In this document: positions 10,064 through 20,956 of the stretch, in pieces
Position numbering within the stretch: the stretch's first letter is position 1
Layout of the letters: the number at the start of each line of letters is the position of its first letter
Assembly (NCBI RefSeq): GCF_021130785.1
Contig: NC_060211.1
Location: forward strand, 26,211,001 to 26,275,000
Reading direction: 5' to 3'
DNA: 64,000 nt
Source: Homalodisca vitripennis
Taxonomy: Eukaryota; Arthropoda; Insecta; Hemiptera; Cicadellidae
Position numbers and translations under genes: made by a program
Notes under the pieces: model-generated
Databases searched by the model: none
Told to the model about the DNA's origin: nothing
What the model saw: only the letters and a program-made list of their open reading frames with translations

Positions 10064-12979
10064 CTGAGGCTTGTTACATTATGCAAACTGGGTGGTGCAT
10101 AAAGCAGAGACGTCGAAGCCCCTATCTGGGGTCTATCCCTGCAATTTATACTGCATGATCTGAAGTAGAATTTCCTAGTAGATTATTATATTGTTTGTAA
10201 TGCATATAATTAATTTAAATCTATTACTTTAAATTTTATTTAAATTCACGAATAAATCTTCAGTAAGTTACGTTACACGAACAAACCATATTTAACACTG
10301 TTCTGGGCTAATGTACGTATATGATACTTGGTAAAACCTTCACCAATCACAAAATATAGTAAACCTTGGCAAAAATATTTATTGAGTTAACATTCCAACA
10401 CTACTTTTCCTACTTTTGACACGTTGAGTCTGTTCACGTGTTCATTTCATTGGTCTCTTTAAAAGCTGTAATTATTACCAGTTAAGTGGCTGATCATTAG
10501 CGAAGATTATCACTTATAGGGCCAAAATATGTCATTACTTTTCGAGAACGAACAGACCGGTAGTTTGAATTTTACATGAGGCTTCATTTCTATATAAGGA
10601 GAATCGAGTTTGATAACAGTGCATGTCACTCGATTGGATTTGGCTAAGGCTTAGTGAATATTTTTACATTGCTCTTGTGGATAACTACGATAGCAACTAG
10701 AAAAACACACAATAAATAAATTTGTAAACAGATTGAGCATACTTACACGACACCTACTTGTGGCTTAGTAACTCATGTAGTTAAAAGAAATTAACTACAG
10801 ACTTGCAACTTTGCAGGCAACCTCAACAAAGTTTGCCTTACTCCTACCTTGTATGGCATTGTATGGCATTGTAATGTACCAAGAGAACTGCTTTGAGTCA
10901 TGGTTTTGAACCCAAAGAGCGGTCTAAATATCAACATTCAATATTTGGTACAAATATTTATTCTACACCCTTGTTAGGGATTAATGTAGATTGGAGGCCT
11001 CTTACAGGTTTTTTATTTATACCCTGTTTTCTAGAAATATATGAGAAAACAATATTCCAATGTTATATAATGAAATTAAACACAATACATTACTTGTAAT
11101 GTAATAAAATAAAATAAATGTTTGTAGATCTAGGATCAATTGATAGCAACAACTTAGACTAACTAAATAGTAGTATATTACACATTCATAGCATAACAAT
11201 AAAAGTATGTATTCGACTTTGAAGGAATTCTATTTTTTTATCCTAAATTATTTGGCTGAAAATACTCACTGTCCTTTACTATAAATACCGCCATTTCTAA
11301 AATCCAAAAATGATGTTTTACATTTTTACTACACAGATTATGGCAGTTTACTACTTAAATGTGAATAATATGTGTTGATTCCGAGTAGCAATGTTGATGG
11401 ACATCCTGTTTTGATAAAACCGTACACGTATATTCTGTACTCTCTGCGATCACGTTCTGTAAAGAATTCCGCCCCGTTGTAATATCCGGTGTTTTTGAGC
11501 GGATTCTAACATTTCCGGTTTGAGAAATTCTGTCTGAGGAGGGAGTTGCGAACAATCATGCGTTACGGATTACATGCTGGAAAGTTCGTTGTGACTTGGT
11601 ATCGCAATGGTGTGCGGAATCGGATTTAAAGGATTTAATTTTGTTGTTAGTACGATTACAGTTAAATTCAAGCACTTTTTTAATTATAAATATTAAAGTT
11701 TATAGAACATACTACATTGGAATTATAAGATTCTTATTTCAGTGGTATTAAGTTACTCTTTTCCATCTATGTATATTACTGACGAATGGTTTAACTCTCA
11801 TTCCTAGATCCTAAAAAAATTTAAATAAATAAAAAAGCAGTCACTTCGTAGGAATTTAAAAAATATTTAAAATATTTATTGCGCATTACAATGAATATAA
11901 AAATTGTATTAAAATGAATGGCCCATTGGTTTTTTTGGTATTTTTACCTTAGGACTCACTACTGAAGAGCCTAGTGTATATAGACTAAGTAAATAATCAG
12001 AGGAGACTGCTAAACATGATTTTTGGATTGTGAGAGGTTTTATGTTAGGAGAAGAACCCTATTTGGAACCTCACAGCTAGGTGAAGCATTCGAAATTAGT
12101 ATTGGGGAGACACATTTGGTTTTCGTCAAAGGTACAGGGGTAGACAGTCCCCCCCCCCCCTAGTGGAACCTGTGGTGCCCAATAAGATTGGGTTGAGGTG
12201 TTGAGATCTAGAATACGTATATACCTTAGTTTTACTGTAATTTAATCTAATTTATAGTACCCTTGATAACAAAGAATGATCATTTGTAAAAAGAGTTATA
12301 AATTAAACTGTGAAAGTTCGTATCTTTCTTGTGCTTAGTCATAGAAAATATAATATAAATCTTCTAAAGTTCCTGGAAATGAAAGAGAAAGAGTTGGTTA
12401 GCCTATTTTCAACGAAAATGAAGAAAGCTGCTTTCAAGTTTTCACAAGCAGTTGCAATTTTATAATAATTATTGAAAATATTATAATAATTATAGTTATA
12501 TCACTATCATAAAACTAGCTGAAGAATTTGAAACTCGTCAATCTCAGAATTTTTATATGGTTTTACGACGCTGATATAAAATTTATTTACATACATGACG
12601 GATATTTTTAAGTGTGTCAAACTAAAAAAAATATCATATAAGATGTGATTAACCATTTTGACCAAAGGACATTTTGACCTACACTAAAACTAGCGTAGCT
12701 GACTATAGATTTCTTTGTCGAAGAAATTACTCCATCAATGTAAAGAAAAACTAGGTTATGTGCTGGTACAATCAAAACTACATCTCAGCTACTAAACTAC
12801 TAAAGTTAAAAAAATTGCGTTCATTTTGTGTTTTATTGGTGTTTTTTAGTAATGTTTCAGACTTTCTCACCTTATGAAGAGGAGATTTATCAATAATTAA
12901 AACCTAATATTTCAGTTTTTGAACAAACGTATCATCAAAATTAGTTCTTTGTTTAAAATTTGTTATTGACGATGGAGGA
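10064..12979. other. AT-rich non-coding stretch
   Basis: No gene is supported. It contains one member of a dispersed repeat pair (10757-10852), a GC-richer patch at about 11360-11630 with no clear frame, and a run of 12 C at 12149-12160. Confidence 0.5.
10757..10852 (-). repeat. Dispersed repeat, copy 1
   Basis: The reverse complement begins TACAAGGTAGGAGTA and continues through a GTTGAGGTTGC..GCAAAGTT motif. The same order of motifs occurs in plus orientation at 15037-15190. The pairing is imperfect, so this is an old interspersed family of unknown type. Confidence 0.5.
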
Positions 12980-13131
12980 TTTGATAAGATAACAGGATTT
13001 TGGACATTTGCCACCAAAATGTTACAAAAGGTATAAAACAACGTTTCGAGGATTGGAATCTATCCTCTTCATCAGGATATGTAACGACAATGTAACGACG
13101 GCAAATTCCGAAATCCTGTTATCCTATCAAA
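12980..13131. repeat. 33-bp inverted repeat enclosing a hammerhead-like motif
   Basis: The left arm (12980-13012) and right arm (13100-13131) are reverse complements over about 32 positions with two mismatches and one one-base indel. Both arms contain ATAACAGGATTT or its complement. The 87-base spacer holds the hammerhead-like core listed below. Confidence 0.8.
13043..13076 (-). ncRNA. Hammerhead-ribozyme-like core (Penelope type)
   Basis: On the minus strand the sequence reads CTGATGA (13069-13075), then a six-base stem II GAGGAT/ATCCTC around a short loop, then GAAAC. These are the conserved core and stem II of hammerhead ribozymes. Following bases AC-GTT-GT could form a two-base-pair stem III ending in the GUH cleavage position. 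Helix I is not convincing from reading alone. Hammerhead motifs with very small helix III are known in the terminal repeats of Penelope-like retroelements, so this is probably a fragment of one. Activity is not implied. Confidence 0.5.
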
Positions 13132-13655
13132 ATTGGGCTTTAAATAAAGAATCAACACATTATTAGCACCTGCTGGACGACACGATCTCCTGCGTATGAA
13201 GCAATGGAACAGAGTGAGATATGAAGATGTAGATACGGCGTCTTACACTTGTTCACTTCCGGAACACTCAGGAAAGATATTTCTTAGTAAGAAATTATTG
13301 TTTTTATGCTGTAGTATTGGGTATAACAATTTTTATTGTGTTAGGTTTTTGTTTTAAAATTAATTTCGACGAATAACGACCCGATCACGAAGAGAATTCC
13401 TATAATGAACTTTGGATAACCCGGAACTTTAAATAACCGCACTACGGATAATCACGTTCTTATTTTTTAAATACTCTTCCTGGAATATTTTTGATAAAAG
13501 AATATAAAATACTACCGAGTACTAATAGTGGCACCGCGGGAACGAGCTAGCAATATTCTGGTATGGGAACCGGTTCCTGTTATATCAGCGTTACTCAGGT
13601 GTGTTACGAATTATTAAGGAATCGACTGGGATTTTTTTTAATCATTTCATCTTAA
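13132..13655. other. Non-coding stretch
   Basis: No gene is recognised. Near 13410-13450 there are GGATAACCCGGAACTT and CGGATAATCAC motifs, vaguely like pogo/Tigger termini but unpaired. I do not call an element. Confidence 0.4.
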
Positions 13656-13945
13656 ATCCGCCTGTCTGTCTATCTGTCCATCTTTGCGATAACTCTTGAT
13701 AAAAAGTTCATATAGACTGCAAACTTAATATATAGCTTCCTCGACTCAAAGGAAGAATTCTATCAATTTTAGGGTTCAAAGGTCAGAGGGCGGTATGTCT
13801 GTCTGTCTGTCCGTCTGTGCGATACCTCTTGATTGAAAAGTCCTAAAGACTTGATGTAGGTTCATCTTTGTACGTGTGAGAACACTATTGATCTTAGGGT
13901 CAACGACTAAAGGGCACTACGTCTGTCTGTGCAATATATTCATGA
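13656..13945 (+). repeat. Degenerate CTGT-rich tandem repeat, about 130 bp
   Basis: Three diverged copies each start with a run of CTGTCTGTC-like tetranucleotides (about 13658, 13797 and 13920). The run is followed by a TGCGATA(A/C)CTCTTGAT motif, clear in the first two copies, and units end with a TTAGGGTYAA motif. The last copy is partial. Confidence 0.6.
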
Positions 13946-15036
13946 GACTTGAAAACTGGTATGTAATTTCAGATTACAATAATATCTTAATTAATATTGT
14001 TTGGAGAAGTTCTTAGGAAGGCGTCTTCATTTATGTTGTTAACTGTTTACGTGCATTTAAATTAATACAATTAAAAAAGAATCGTTTTTATGAACTTTGT
14101 CTAAATATCGAGAAATTAGAATGAATGAATGTGTGAATATCGGGATGAATGTGAGATTGTGTGTGATAAAAGTTAGGATTCATTAGCAATAAATACTTTA
14201 ATTTATTTGTATATTAAAAATTTAATTTTATATTATATGTTTTAAGAATAGTAGAGATAGTTAATTTATTAATGTGTTAAATTTTAATTATAACACGTAA
14301 AAAATATTACATTAATTTCACCACTTTGTGTAAGTGTAATTATTTCTTTATTTTATTATCTTTATTATTTTTTTTATTCTTAGATAGTAGTCTATTTATT
14401 TAATGTTTTAAATTTTACGTTGCAGCAGGTTAAGTGTAAGAAAGGGCCATGCGGCCCTAACTTTGCCTGTAAAAATAAAGAATTTTTCATTTCATTTAAA
14501 CATGTTTACCAGTAATTGGACAATATTTTGCTTTAACACAAAATCCAAGCTTTGAGAAATTTAAATTAATTGGATAAAGTTATATTAAACGATACGATAT
14601 GTTTTTAATTCTATAATAGTAGAAGAAATTCATCGTACGACACAGTATCGTTCGTCAACTGAATCACCTCTCGCTGATATTGTTTAGGCTATACACCATA
14701 ATTACCATAACCAGTTTAACAACACACAACAATTACTTCGAGTCCCCTGACTAGAGTGAACAGTTAATTTAGGCATTTATCCAATTACCGCTTAATTAGG
14801 TTGATCGCATTACACCGAGTAGCAGCTTGCTCCCCCTATATTAATCATTGTTAGCGCTAGGCCGATCCGCACCACAATGTTTGGCTAGGCGCACCCACAG
14901 CGTCATGTACGCTTAGTGTCTTATTTATTTAAAACGCTGAAGTATGGACAGTATAACGCTTAAAAACGCACAAAAACAGTTGCGTAAACTGCACTTGAAG
15001 TTGCACAGTACTTACCTAATACTGCGGTGCTAATTG
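13946..15036. other. AT-rich non-coding stretch
   Basis: No gene is supported. It contains a likely LINE 3' end (14425-14497, separate entry). Sequence at 14800-14910 is GC-richer without an open frame. Confidence 0.5.
14425..14497 (+). mobile_element. Probable LINE 3' end
   Basis: GGGCCATGCGGCCC forms a short GC-rich hairpin just before AATAAAGAATTTTTCATTTC-like sequence with repeated CATTT. Short hairpins followed by polyadenylation-like signals and simple repeats are typical of Jockey/CR1-type 3' ends. No coding part is attached. The extent upstream is unknown. Confidence 0.35.
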
Positions 15037-15190
15037 TACAAGGTAGGAGTACGCCTCACCATGTGCCGCTTAACAAGCTTTGCTGAGGTTGGATGCAAAG
15101 TTTCAAATCTTTGGATCTTAACTCATTTCGTGCTCAAGATGTCCTACGTGTAGATAAACAGACAGATAAGCACAGAAAGTAATTGACACA
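15037..15190 (+). repeat. Dispersed repeat, copy 2
   Basis: It begins TACAAGGTAGGAGTA and carries a GCTTTGCTGAGGTTGGATGC motif followed by CAAAGTTTCAAATCT. It corresponds to the reverse-strand copy at 10757-10852. Probably an old interspersed element of unknown class. Confidence 0.5.
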
Positions 15191-17501
15191 AATTACCCTC
15201 AGCAAAATTTCATGATTGGACACGCACCATCATAGAAAACATTTTTTCTATGGTGTTTCATGTAAAATTCGAAGGATGAAATATTTCTCAGGATATCCTT
15301 CTACATGATATAATCAAATTTTTGGTTACTGATTTTGGTTTGATAGCAGTGTCTCTAGCTCAAATAATAAAAGTTCTGGTGAGCTAGAGAAAGTGTTATA
15401 ATTCAATAGTTCGTTAAACCAAAATTGTGTCACCGACTTTTAGCATTTACTTTCACTTTTGTTTTTTTATTTTGTTTTGCTACATGAATAAAAATTTCAC
15501 ATGTTGAAATGTTTGTTTACAAATTTATTTATTCTGCTATTTTCTCGTTATCGTCGTAGTTGCCCATAAGTGCCATATACAAATATTCGAAAACGCTCTG
15601 TCAAACCCCCATCATCATCGAATTTAGTTTTGCTTTTAAGAAGTACAAACCACCTATAACACTTGTATTGTTTTTGTTTGCACTATTTACATTTCAAATT
15701 CAGATCATTTATCTTCAGACTTATACTTCTTACTTGTATTAAACAGTTTTTGGAGGTCACACTACTCATATAGTGTTGCTTGTATAGAAATGAAGATTCC
15801 AGCAAAATATCAAGTCTATAGTCATCTAATTTTCAATATATCTTGCGAACAGCCTGACAGACATAAATCATTTCTCTAAACTCTCTAGTGATAAAAACTC
15901 AATCTTAAAAACTATTTCATAAGTCCAGTATTCATTTACTGTTATTGTAGACTAGAATATTAAACCATCTAGAACAGGACCTACATTTTAAATGTTTCAA
16001 ACTTTAAAGCAGCATAATGTTTTAAAGAATGAACCCTTTCAGAGGTCGGATTTGCGGCATTGTACTCTACTAATGAAGACCTTTAATTTGATGTACTACT
16101 CGACCTATTATTCCTTCTGACTCCTTGTGGGCCATCCCATCAAAGGACAAAAATATGGTAGTTACTTCAAAAAGTAGATAATATATAGATGCAGTAATGC
16201 AAACTTTTCTTGCTTTACCTCTAATCGCTCGGGAATTATCAAACTCATGCGGGACTTTTTTTGCACCCTGTATAAAGAAACAAAGGACACTGAAAATATG
16301 TAAATGGCAAATTTTCTTTTAAATCAATTACTAGATTGTATATTACATTTATGAAGGTGCAACACACAACTTACCAGCAAAGGAAGGGACGTGATAAGAA
16401 AAAAAGGGTTAGAGGCAGTGATAACGTTAGTCACGTCTGATAAAACACCAGGTATGTTCTCATCGTATTAAATGTGTGGCAACAACTTTTAGATAGTTTA
16501 AGGAAGAGGTTTTTATAAGTCGAAAAAATGGCCCCTCAATATTTTGCCAAATATTCATTAGGTAATAAATTACACCTATTACCTCCGTTATAAACACTCA
16601 TTCATGTACAATTTAAAGGGAATTATTAAAACGGACCTTTAGTATTATTGGCAAGTATTTTAAAACTGTATAGTGTTCTGCATATTTTCCAGTGCCTTGA
16701 AAGATAAGGAGTAGTAAAAGGTTTCAGCAAAAGAAAGATTAAACATGAATGAAACTAAACTAAACACTGGTAGGGCCTTACTATTTGATAAGTTGTAACC
16801 AAGAATGGTTTCTTAAAAACTTCTAAAAACCAAGCAGAAGAAGCTATAAGGCCAAAACCATATTTTACAACAGTCGTTGATTTATTGAGATTTTATATGT
16901 TTTTAACCGAAACTGGCAGAGCTATTTTATGGAATAAAGTACAGCCAAGGGGCCCTTCGACCCGACCTAAAGGGAAGAACTCAAAGGGAACTTACTTCTC
17001 CGTAATACCACTCTGCACTCATTCATGTACAATGTACATGGAATTTAACAATCATTTACATTTTTTTGAATGAAAAATAAGAAGTAAATAAGTAAATGTA
17101 TTTTAGTAATTTAAGTTTTTTTATTACATGGTACTTGCATAAATAAAATGTAATTCTGTTGTTGTTAAGAACTTAAAAACATTATCTTTTACAATAAAAC
17201 GGTGATTTATTGTTTCAAAGTTTCATATATCATAGCATATAGTACATACTAAATGTATATCCTCAAGAGAGTTATAATGTTATCGGAGCCACTGAGTTTA
17301 ATCGCTGTGTTGGTAGTATATAACACAGAGTATCGGTTAGGTGCTCTATTACAATGTAATACACGTACTCCTTATCTAGAAATATGACAACACAACCGCC
17401 ACCTGACAACAGACAAATTTGTTACTTAACCTGTACTTCTAATACTGTATTATTGGCTTATCCCATCGTGGTGTCGTGTGTTTATTTGTAATGTCACAAT
17501 G
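15191..17501. other. AT-rich non-coding stretch
   Basis: No supported gene. A short motif, ACTCATTCATGTACAAT, occurs twice (about 16597 and 17017). A GGGACTTTTTTTGCACCCTG stretch near 16252-16271 looks like a transposon edge, but no partner was found. Confidence 0.5.
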
Positions 17502-18072
17502 GGTAGGGTACGTTAAGCGGACCCGGTTTTTTATATCGAAATTGGCAAACGATATTAATTAATCATAACCATCGATATAATCAATCGATACTGATTAATT
17601 ATTTTGAACAATTAACTTAAATAATATATATCAACAGCTGTATACACTTTCAAATAATACTCGTAATTTAATATTTCAATTTTATATAAGTAACATTTGA
17701 ATATTAAAAATGGCAGTCAATTTTAGAAAACTACAAGACATTGCTTTGAAAGATTATAAGACATGTTTTTAGTGGCTTCAACATGTTGGACTCGTACCGA
17801 AAAACCCATTATGTAAAATTTGTGGGAAAGAAACAACTTTAATTGTGAGAGGAGCAAATATGGTCGTCTTCAGTTTTCCTAATTTGGTTATAATAATTTG
17901 TTTGATCACTGTAAATATTAAATTCATATTTTAATTTCAAACACATGATTGTTGTTGAGGACTTTAGATACTTTTATATCTATTGAAAGTCTAGGATTTG
18001 AGATGCGAATATTAGGTATCGATGATTACAATCTTCGACATAAAAAACCGAGTCCGCTTATTGGACCCTACC
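17502..18072 (+). mobile_element. 571-bp TIR element, Merlin/IS1595-like
   Basis: The ends are inverted repeats of about 38-44 bp. The left end starts GGTAGGGT at 17502 and holds TAAGCGGAC(C)CGGTTTTTTAT. The right end, read from 18072 on the minus strand, starts GGTAGGGT and holds TAAGCGGAC(T)CGGTTTTTTAT, with five mismatches over the first 38 bases. Between them lies the start of a transposase-like frame (17710-17872). The short length and broken frame mark a non-autonomous deletion derivative. No target-site duplication could be recognised in the flanks. Confidence 0.7.
17710..17872 (+). pseudogene. IS1595/Merlin-type transposase N-terminus, broken
   Basis: The frame opens with ATG at 17710. 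About 20 codons later it meets an in-frame TAG, then continues WLQHVGLVPKNPLCKICGKE and further into a V/R-rich segment. The WLxxxGLxP.xxxC.xCG arrangement, a helix followed by a CxxC zinc ribbon, is the usual start of ISXO2/IS1595-like transposases, which in animals belong to the Merlin superfamily. The second half of the zinc ribbon is blurred by a frame change near 17870 and the DDE catalytic region is absent. Its position inside matching terminal inverted repeats supports the call. Confidence 0.5.
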
Positions 18073-18461
18073 TGGTCTCGATTTCTTTACCTGAATACAG
18101 TTTACTCAGTATAAGTGAATACGTTCCATATAGTTTTTTTTTTTATTATCGACAGTATAGTTGGTGTACGACTGTCGTATGTCAAAAATATATTTATCAA
18201 TGTATGAACTGTTCAGGTGCGAGCTGCATGTGTGTGTACAGTGCCACGGTTTGGTGCAGTAAAAAAAAATAAATAAAAACAGTGCGGTGGGTTTGTGCAT
18301 GCTGACCGCTCTTATACTGGTGTGGATTTGATATTTCTGTGACTTATTTTGTTATCAGTTGGATTAAGATTTGGAGTTGGATTTTTATCGTGATACTCTG
18401 ATTAGTGTTTTATGGTAACGAGGTCTTGTGCTCACTAAAATGACGCAAGGTTTATGTGATC

Positions 18462-18497
18462 CCTGAAGAAAAGGATACATTCCAAACGTCGAAATGT
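18462..18497 (+). ncRNA. Decayed hammerhead-like motif
   Basis: CCTGAAGAAAAGGATACATT followed by CCAAACGTCGAAATG aligns with the core at 13043-13076 (minus strand). The conserved CTGATGA is CTGAAGA here, stem II is poorly paired, and GAAA is retained. Similarity continues downstream for about 60 bases, ending in CTCCTGT versus ATCCTGT. Most likely a relic of the same Penelope-type terminal sequence, not an active ribozyme. Confidence 0.4.
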
Positions 18498-18739
18498 AGT
18501 ATTATAGTTTTGTATAATACAAAGGTGTCACTTGTTTAACTCCTGTACTCCTTTCGAACGATTGGTTAAGAATTTTAATGGTTTCTATCTCTTCAAAAGT
18601 AGAGCATCGAAACTTATTTAATATTTTATTTGACAGGCTTAAACTTACAGGCTATGTACAGAACATTTTCACTATAATTGTCAATTTTAATATTTGTCGA
18701 AAGTTACTTGCTATATAACCATTTATATATATATAAAGC

Positions 18740-18808
18740 GCTCTGTGCTGTAATGGTAGCACATTCACCCGGCAAATGAAAGATCCGGGTTCGCCTCCCG
18801 GCGGAGCA
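18740..18808 (+). tRNA. tRNA-like sequence 1 (anticodon position GGC), probable tRNA-derived SINE head or pseudogene
   Basis: A cloverleaf can be drawn. The acceptor is GCTCTG with CGGAGC, the D arm spans a TAATGGTAGC-type A box, the anticodon stem is TTCAC/ATGAA with one mismatch, and the T stem is CCGGG/CCCGG. The loop CCGGCAA puts GGC (alanine) in the anticodon position, but U33 is replaced by C. The B box reads GGTTCGCCTCC instead of GGTTCGANTCC. The 3' flank CTTTTTGTGATTCAATG is shared with the copy at 18996, which suggests a SINE-like family. Confidence 0.5.
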
Positions 18809-18995
18809 AGAATCACTTTTTGTGATTCAATGTTTATTGAAATTAAATAAGGCTATTGCCATTTATACAATTTAATGTAAATAAAAAGTCGTTTGACAGG
18901 TATTTGGTCTTCCGATCATATGTTAGTTTGCTTATTTAAACGCATATGTGACAGATACGGCCAAATACAAAATAATAGAATCGAAAAAAGTAAGC

Positions 18996-19065
18996 GCTCT
19001 GTGGTGTAAAGGTAGCACATTCCACCCGGCAAGTGAGAGATTCGGGTTCGACTCCCGGCGGAGCA
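18996..19065 (+). tRNA. tRNA-like sequence 2 (anticodon position GGC), probable SINE head or pseudogene
   Basis: Nearly the same as the copy 256 bp upstream, but with a canonical B box GGTTCGACTCC and one extra base in the anticodon arm. T stem TCGGG/CCCGG and acceptor GCTCTG/CGGAGC pair. The anticodon stem has one mismatch and position 33 is C, which is unusual for a functional tRNA. A TTTTT tract follows within 10 bases and could serve as a Pol III terminator. The shared 3' flank favours a tRNA-derived SINE or pseudogene pair. Confidence 0.5.
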
Positions 19066-19098
19066 AGTACTTTTTGCGATTCAATGTTTATTGAAAAT

Positions 19099-19168
19099 TG
19101 TGCGTGCGTGCGTGCGTGTGTGTGTGTGTGTGTGTGCGTGCGTGTGCGCGCGTGTGCGTGTGCGTGCG

Positions 19169-19224
<56 letters not shown>
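19099..19224 (+). repeat. (TG)n/(TGCG)n microsatellite
   Basis: About 126 bp of TG dinucleotides with interspersed TGCG. The cysteine/valine and histidine/threonine open frames across it are products of the repeat. Confidence 0.97.
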
Positions 19225-19225
<1 letters not shown>

Positions 19226-19452
19226 CCACACATTAGGGTAGATGTACAGCAGAATAATTTCTCAAATCACTCTAAAAATTGTTTATTAATACATTTAAAA
19301 TTTTAATCAGCATTGAATTAAGATTCTTTATCTAGTTATTACAATTTTGAATTAAATTCAAATTTCAAATGCCTTTATTTGTATAATATACATAATGTAC
19401 AAAATATCGAAGTTACGGTCATAAGACCCTGTCTTACAATTAACCCTAATTA

Positions 19453-19454
<2 letters not shown>

Positions 19455-19523
<69 letters not shown>
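19455..19523 (+). repeat. (TA)n microsatellite
   Basis: An uninterrupted TA run of about 69 bp. Confidence 0.97.
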
Positions 19524-19525
<2 letters not shown>

Positions 19526-20339
19526 GATTTTAGACCGGATATTTTAAGGACAGTTAAACTAATCAAAAAATATTGTAAACGGATTTTGTGGAAGTTGAGG
19601 ATCTTTCTACAAATTAATCAATAAAATTAAAACTATTTGTAGATTTTTATATATACTTTTCTACATAGCTGTTCTGAAATTGTAAGAAAATGAATGTAGT
19701 TTAGAATGTTAATCAGAACTCGAGAGAATGGAGCTAATTAATACTGTGGAGTCCTCTATCATAGGGAGGAATGTTATCAAAGGTATTCGTAGCGCTGTAT
19801 ACTAACAGCTTTAATTAACTGTTCGTTAACAATTTCATAATCTCGTCGAATCCAGCTTAATACTTTGTGTTATCCGTCTTAATGTTAAATCTCAAAGCAA
19901 GCTCCACGTTTGTACCAATAACTGGAATAAAATCTTACAACATTTTATGAATTCTGAGGTATTGTATTGTTACAACTAATCATTTTCTTACAATATTTAT
20001 ATGTAATAAAACTAAGATAATTGTACTTAATAATTTTTGTATCTACAAAGCCATAAGCATATAATTGAGTTCAGGTTCTAAGTTTTAAAATAATTTATTA
20101 AATAGAATAGAAAAAATAGAATAGATAAATTATTTATTTTCTTGAAAATATGTACAATAGTAAAATTATATAAACATCATTTATACCTTAAGCACAAACA
20201 CAAACATTGCTCCTTAGTTGTAGACACAATTGACATGAAAATAAAAATAAAACAATGTAACTTTTTGTTAAAGAAATATGAACATGTCTTTTTTTATATT
20301 AATACAGCTAAGGTACATCAATAAACAAAATTCAAGAAA
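19524..20339. other. AT-rich non-coding stretch
   Basis: No supported feature. Confidence 0.5.
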
Positions 20340-20956
20340 ACAAAATAGGACCTCAAAAGGCAAGGAACTGCCTGTGTAGAGGCTCCAACTTTCTTAGAAA
20401 AACAAAAGAAAACAACACTCAAGCAAATGAAATTAACAAATAAATTCAAATACGATAAATCTTCCCATTTAAACTAAGCTTTAATAAAACAAATTTGAAT
20501 AAAAAACACATTATATAATTTTCAAAGTCTAAAGCTAATTCAGTACATAAAATGCCATAAATATAAATTATAACCATATCCAGTTATTATATCTTCCATA
20601 TAGACTTAACGTTTTGTACAGACTTAACCAACAATAAACTTAAAATTAATTATCAACTATTTATATTTACTAGAAAATCAACACTTTCAAAAGACAATAA
20701 CCACGTTTTTAATTTTTTTTGAAAATGATTTAGAATTATTACAATTTATTATTACACTTGGCAAAACGTTGTAAATTTTGGGTCCTAAAAAGATGTAACC
20801 TTTTTGAAAAAAAGTTAAATTAGGCTTGGGCACAGTAAATACAGGTTCATTTCTTAATTTAGAGATATAACTACTATTTTTTTGTGGTAAATTCCCACTT
20901 CTTACATAAAACAGCTTTAGGACCTTGAAAACAAACAAATGCTTCAGAGGAAGAAT
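20340..20956 (-). mobile_element. 5'-truncated LINE, minus strand
   Basis: A C-terminal ORF2 fragment (20687-20956) runs into an AT-rich untranslated region. On the minus strand that region ends near 20340-20400 with GGAGCCTCTACACAGGCAGT followed by CCTTGCCTTTTGAGGTCC. Compact GC-richer motifs of this kind are common near LINE 3' ends. The true 3' end may lie slightly lower. No target-site duplication was found. Confidence 0.5.
20687..20956 (-). pseudogene. LINE ORF2 C-terminal fragment
   Basis: Reading the minus strand from about 20956 gives ILPLKHLFVFKVLKLFYVRS, then a T/P-rich linker, then FFQKGYIFLGPKIYNVLPS, and a terminal SKSFSKKIKNV motif. The order LP...K.LKLFY.RSG, then F.QR/KG...LGPK.YN.LP, then S...F.K..K is the recognised C-terminus of Jockey/CR1-like ORF2 proteins. 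The frame is open to its stop at 20687 but lacks RT and endonuclease domains, so it is a non-functional 3' fragment. The start given is the approximate edge of similarity and not an initiation codon. Confidence 0.65.

Noticed and set aside
10064..10140. GC-richer flank after the 145-bp satellite as an RNA gene
   Set aside because: No cloverleaf, snRNA or 5S-like internal promoter could be drawn.
17949..18272. 107-codon frame
   Set aside because: It overlaps the right end of the TIR element and the flanking sequence, has no domain pattern and low-complexity composition.
18936..19236. 97- and 67-codon frames of histidine/threonine or cysteine/valine repeats
   Set aside because: Products of the TG microsatellite and the adjacent tRNA-like sequence.
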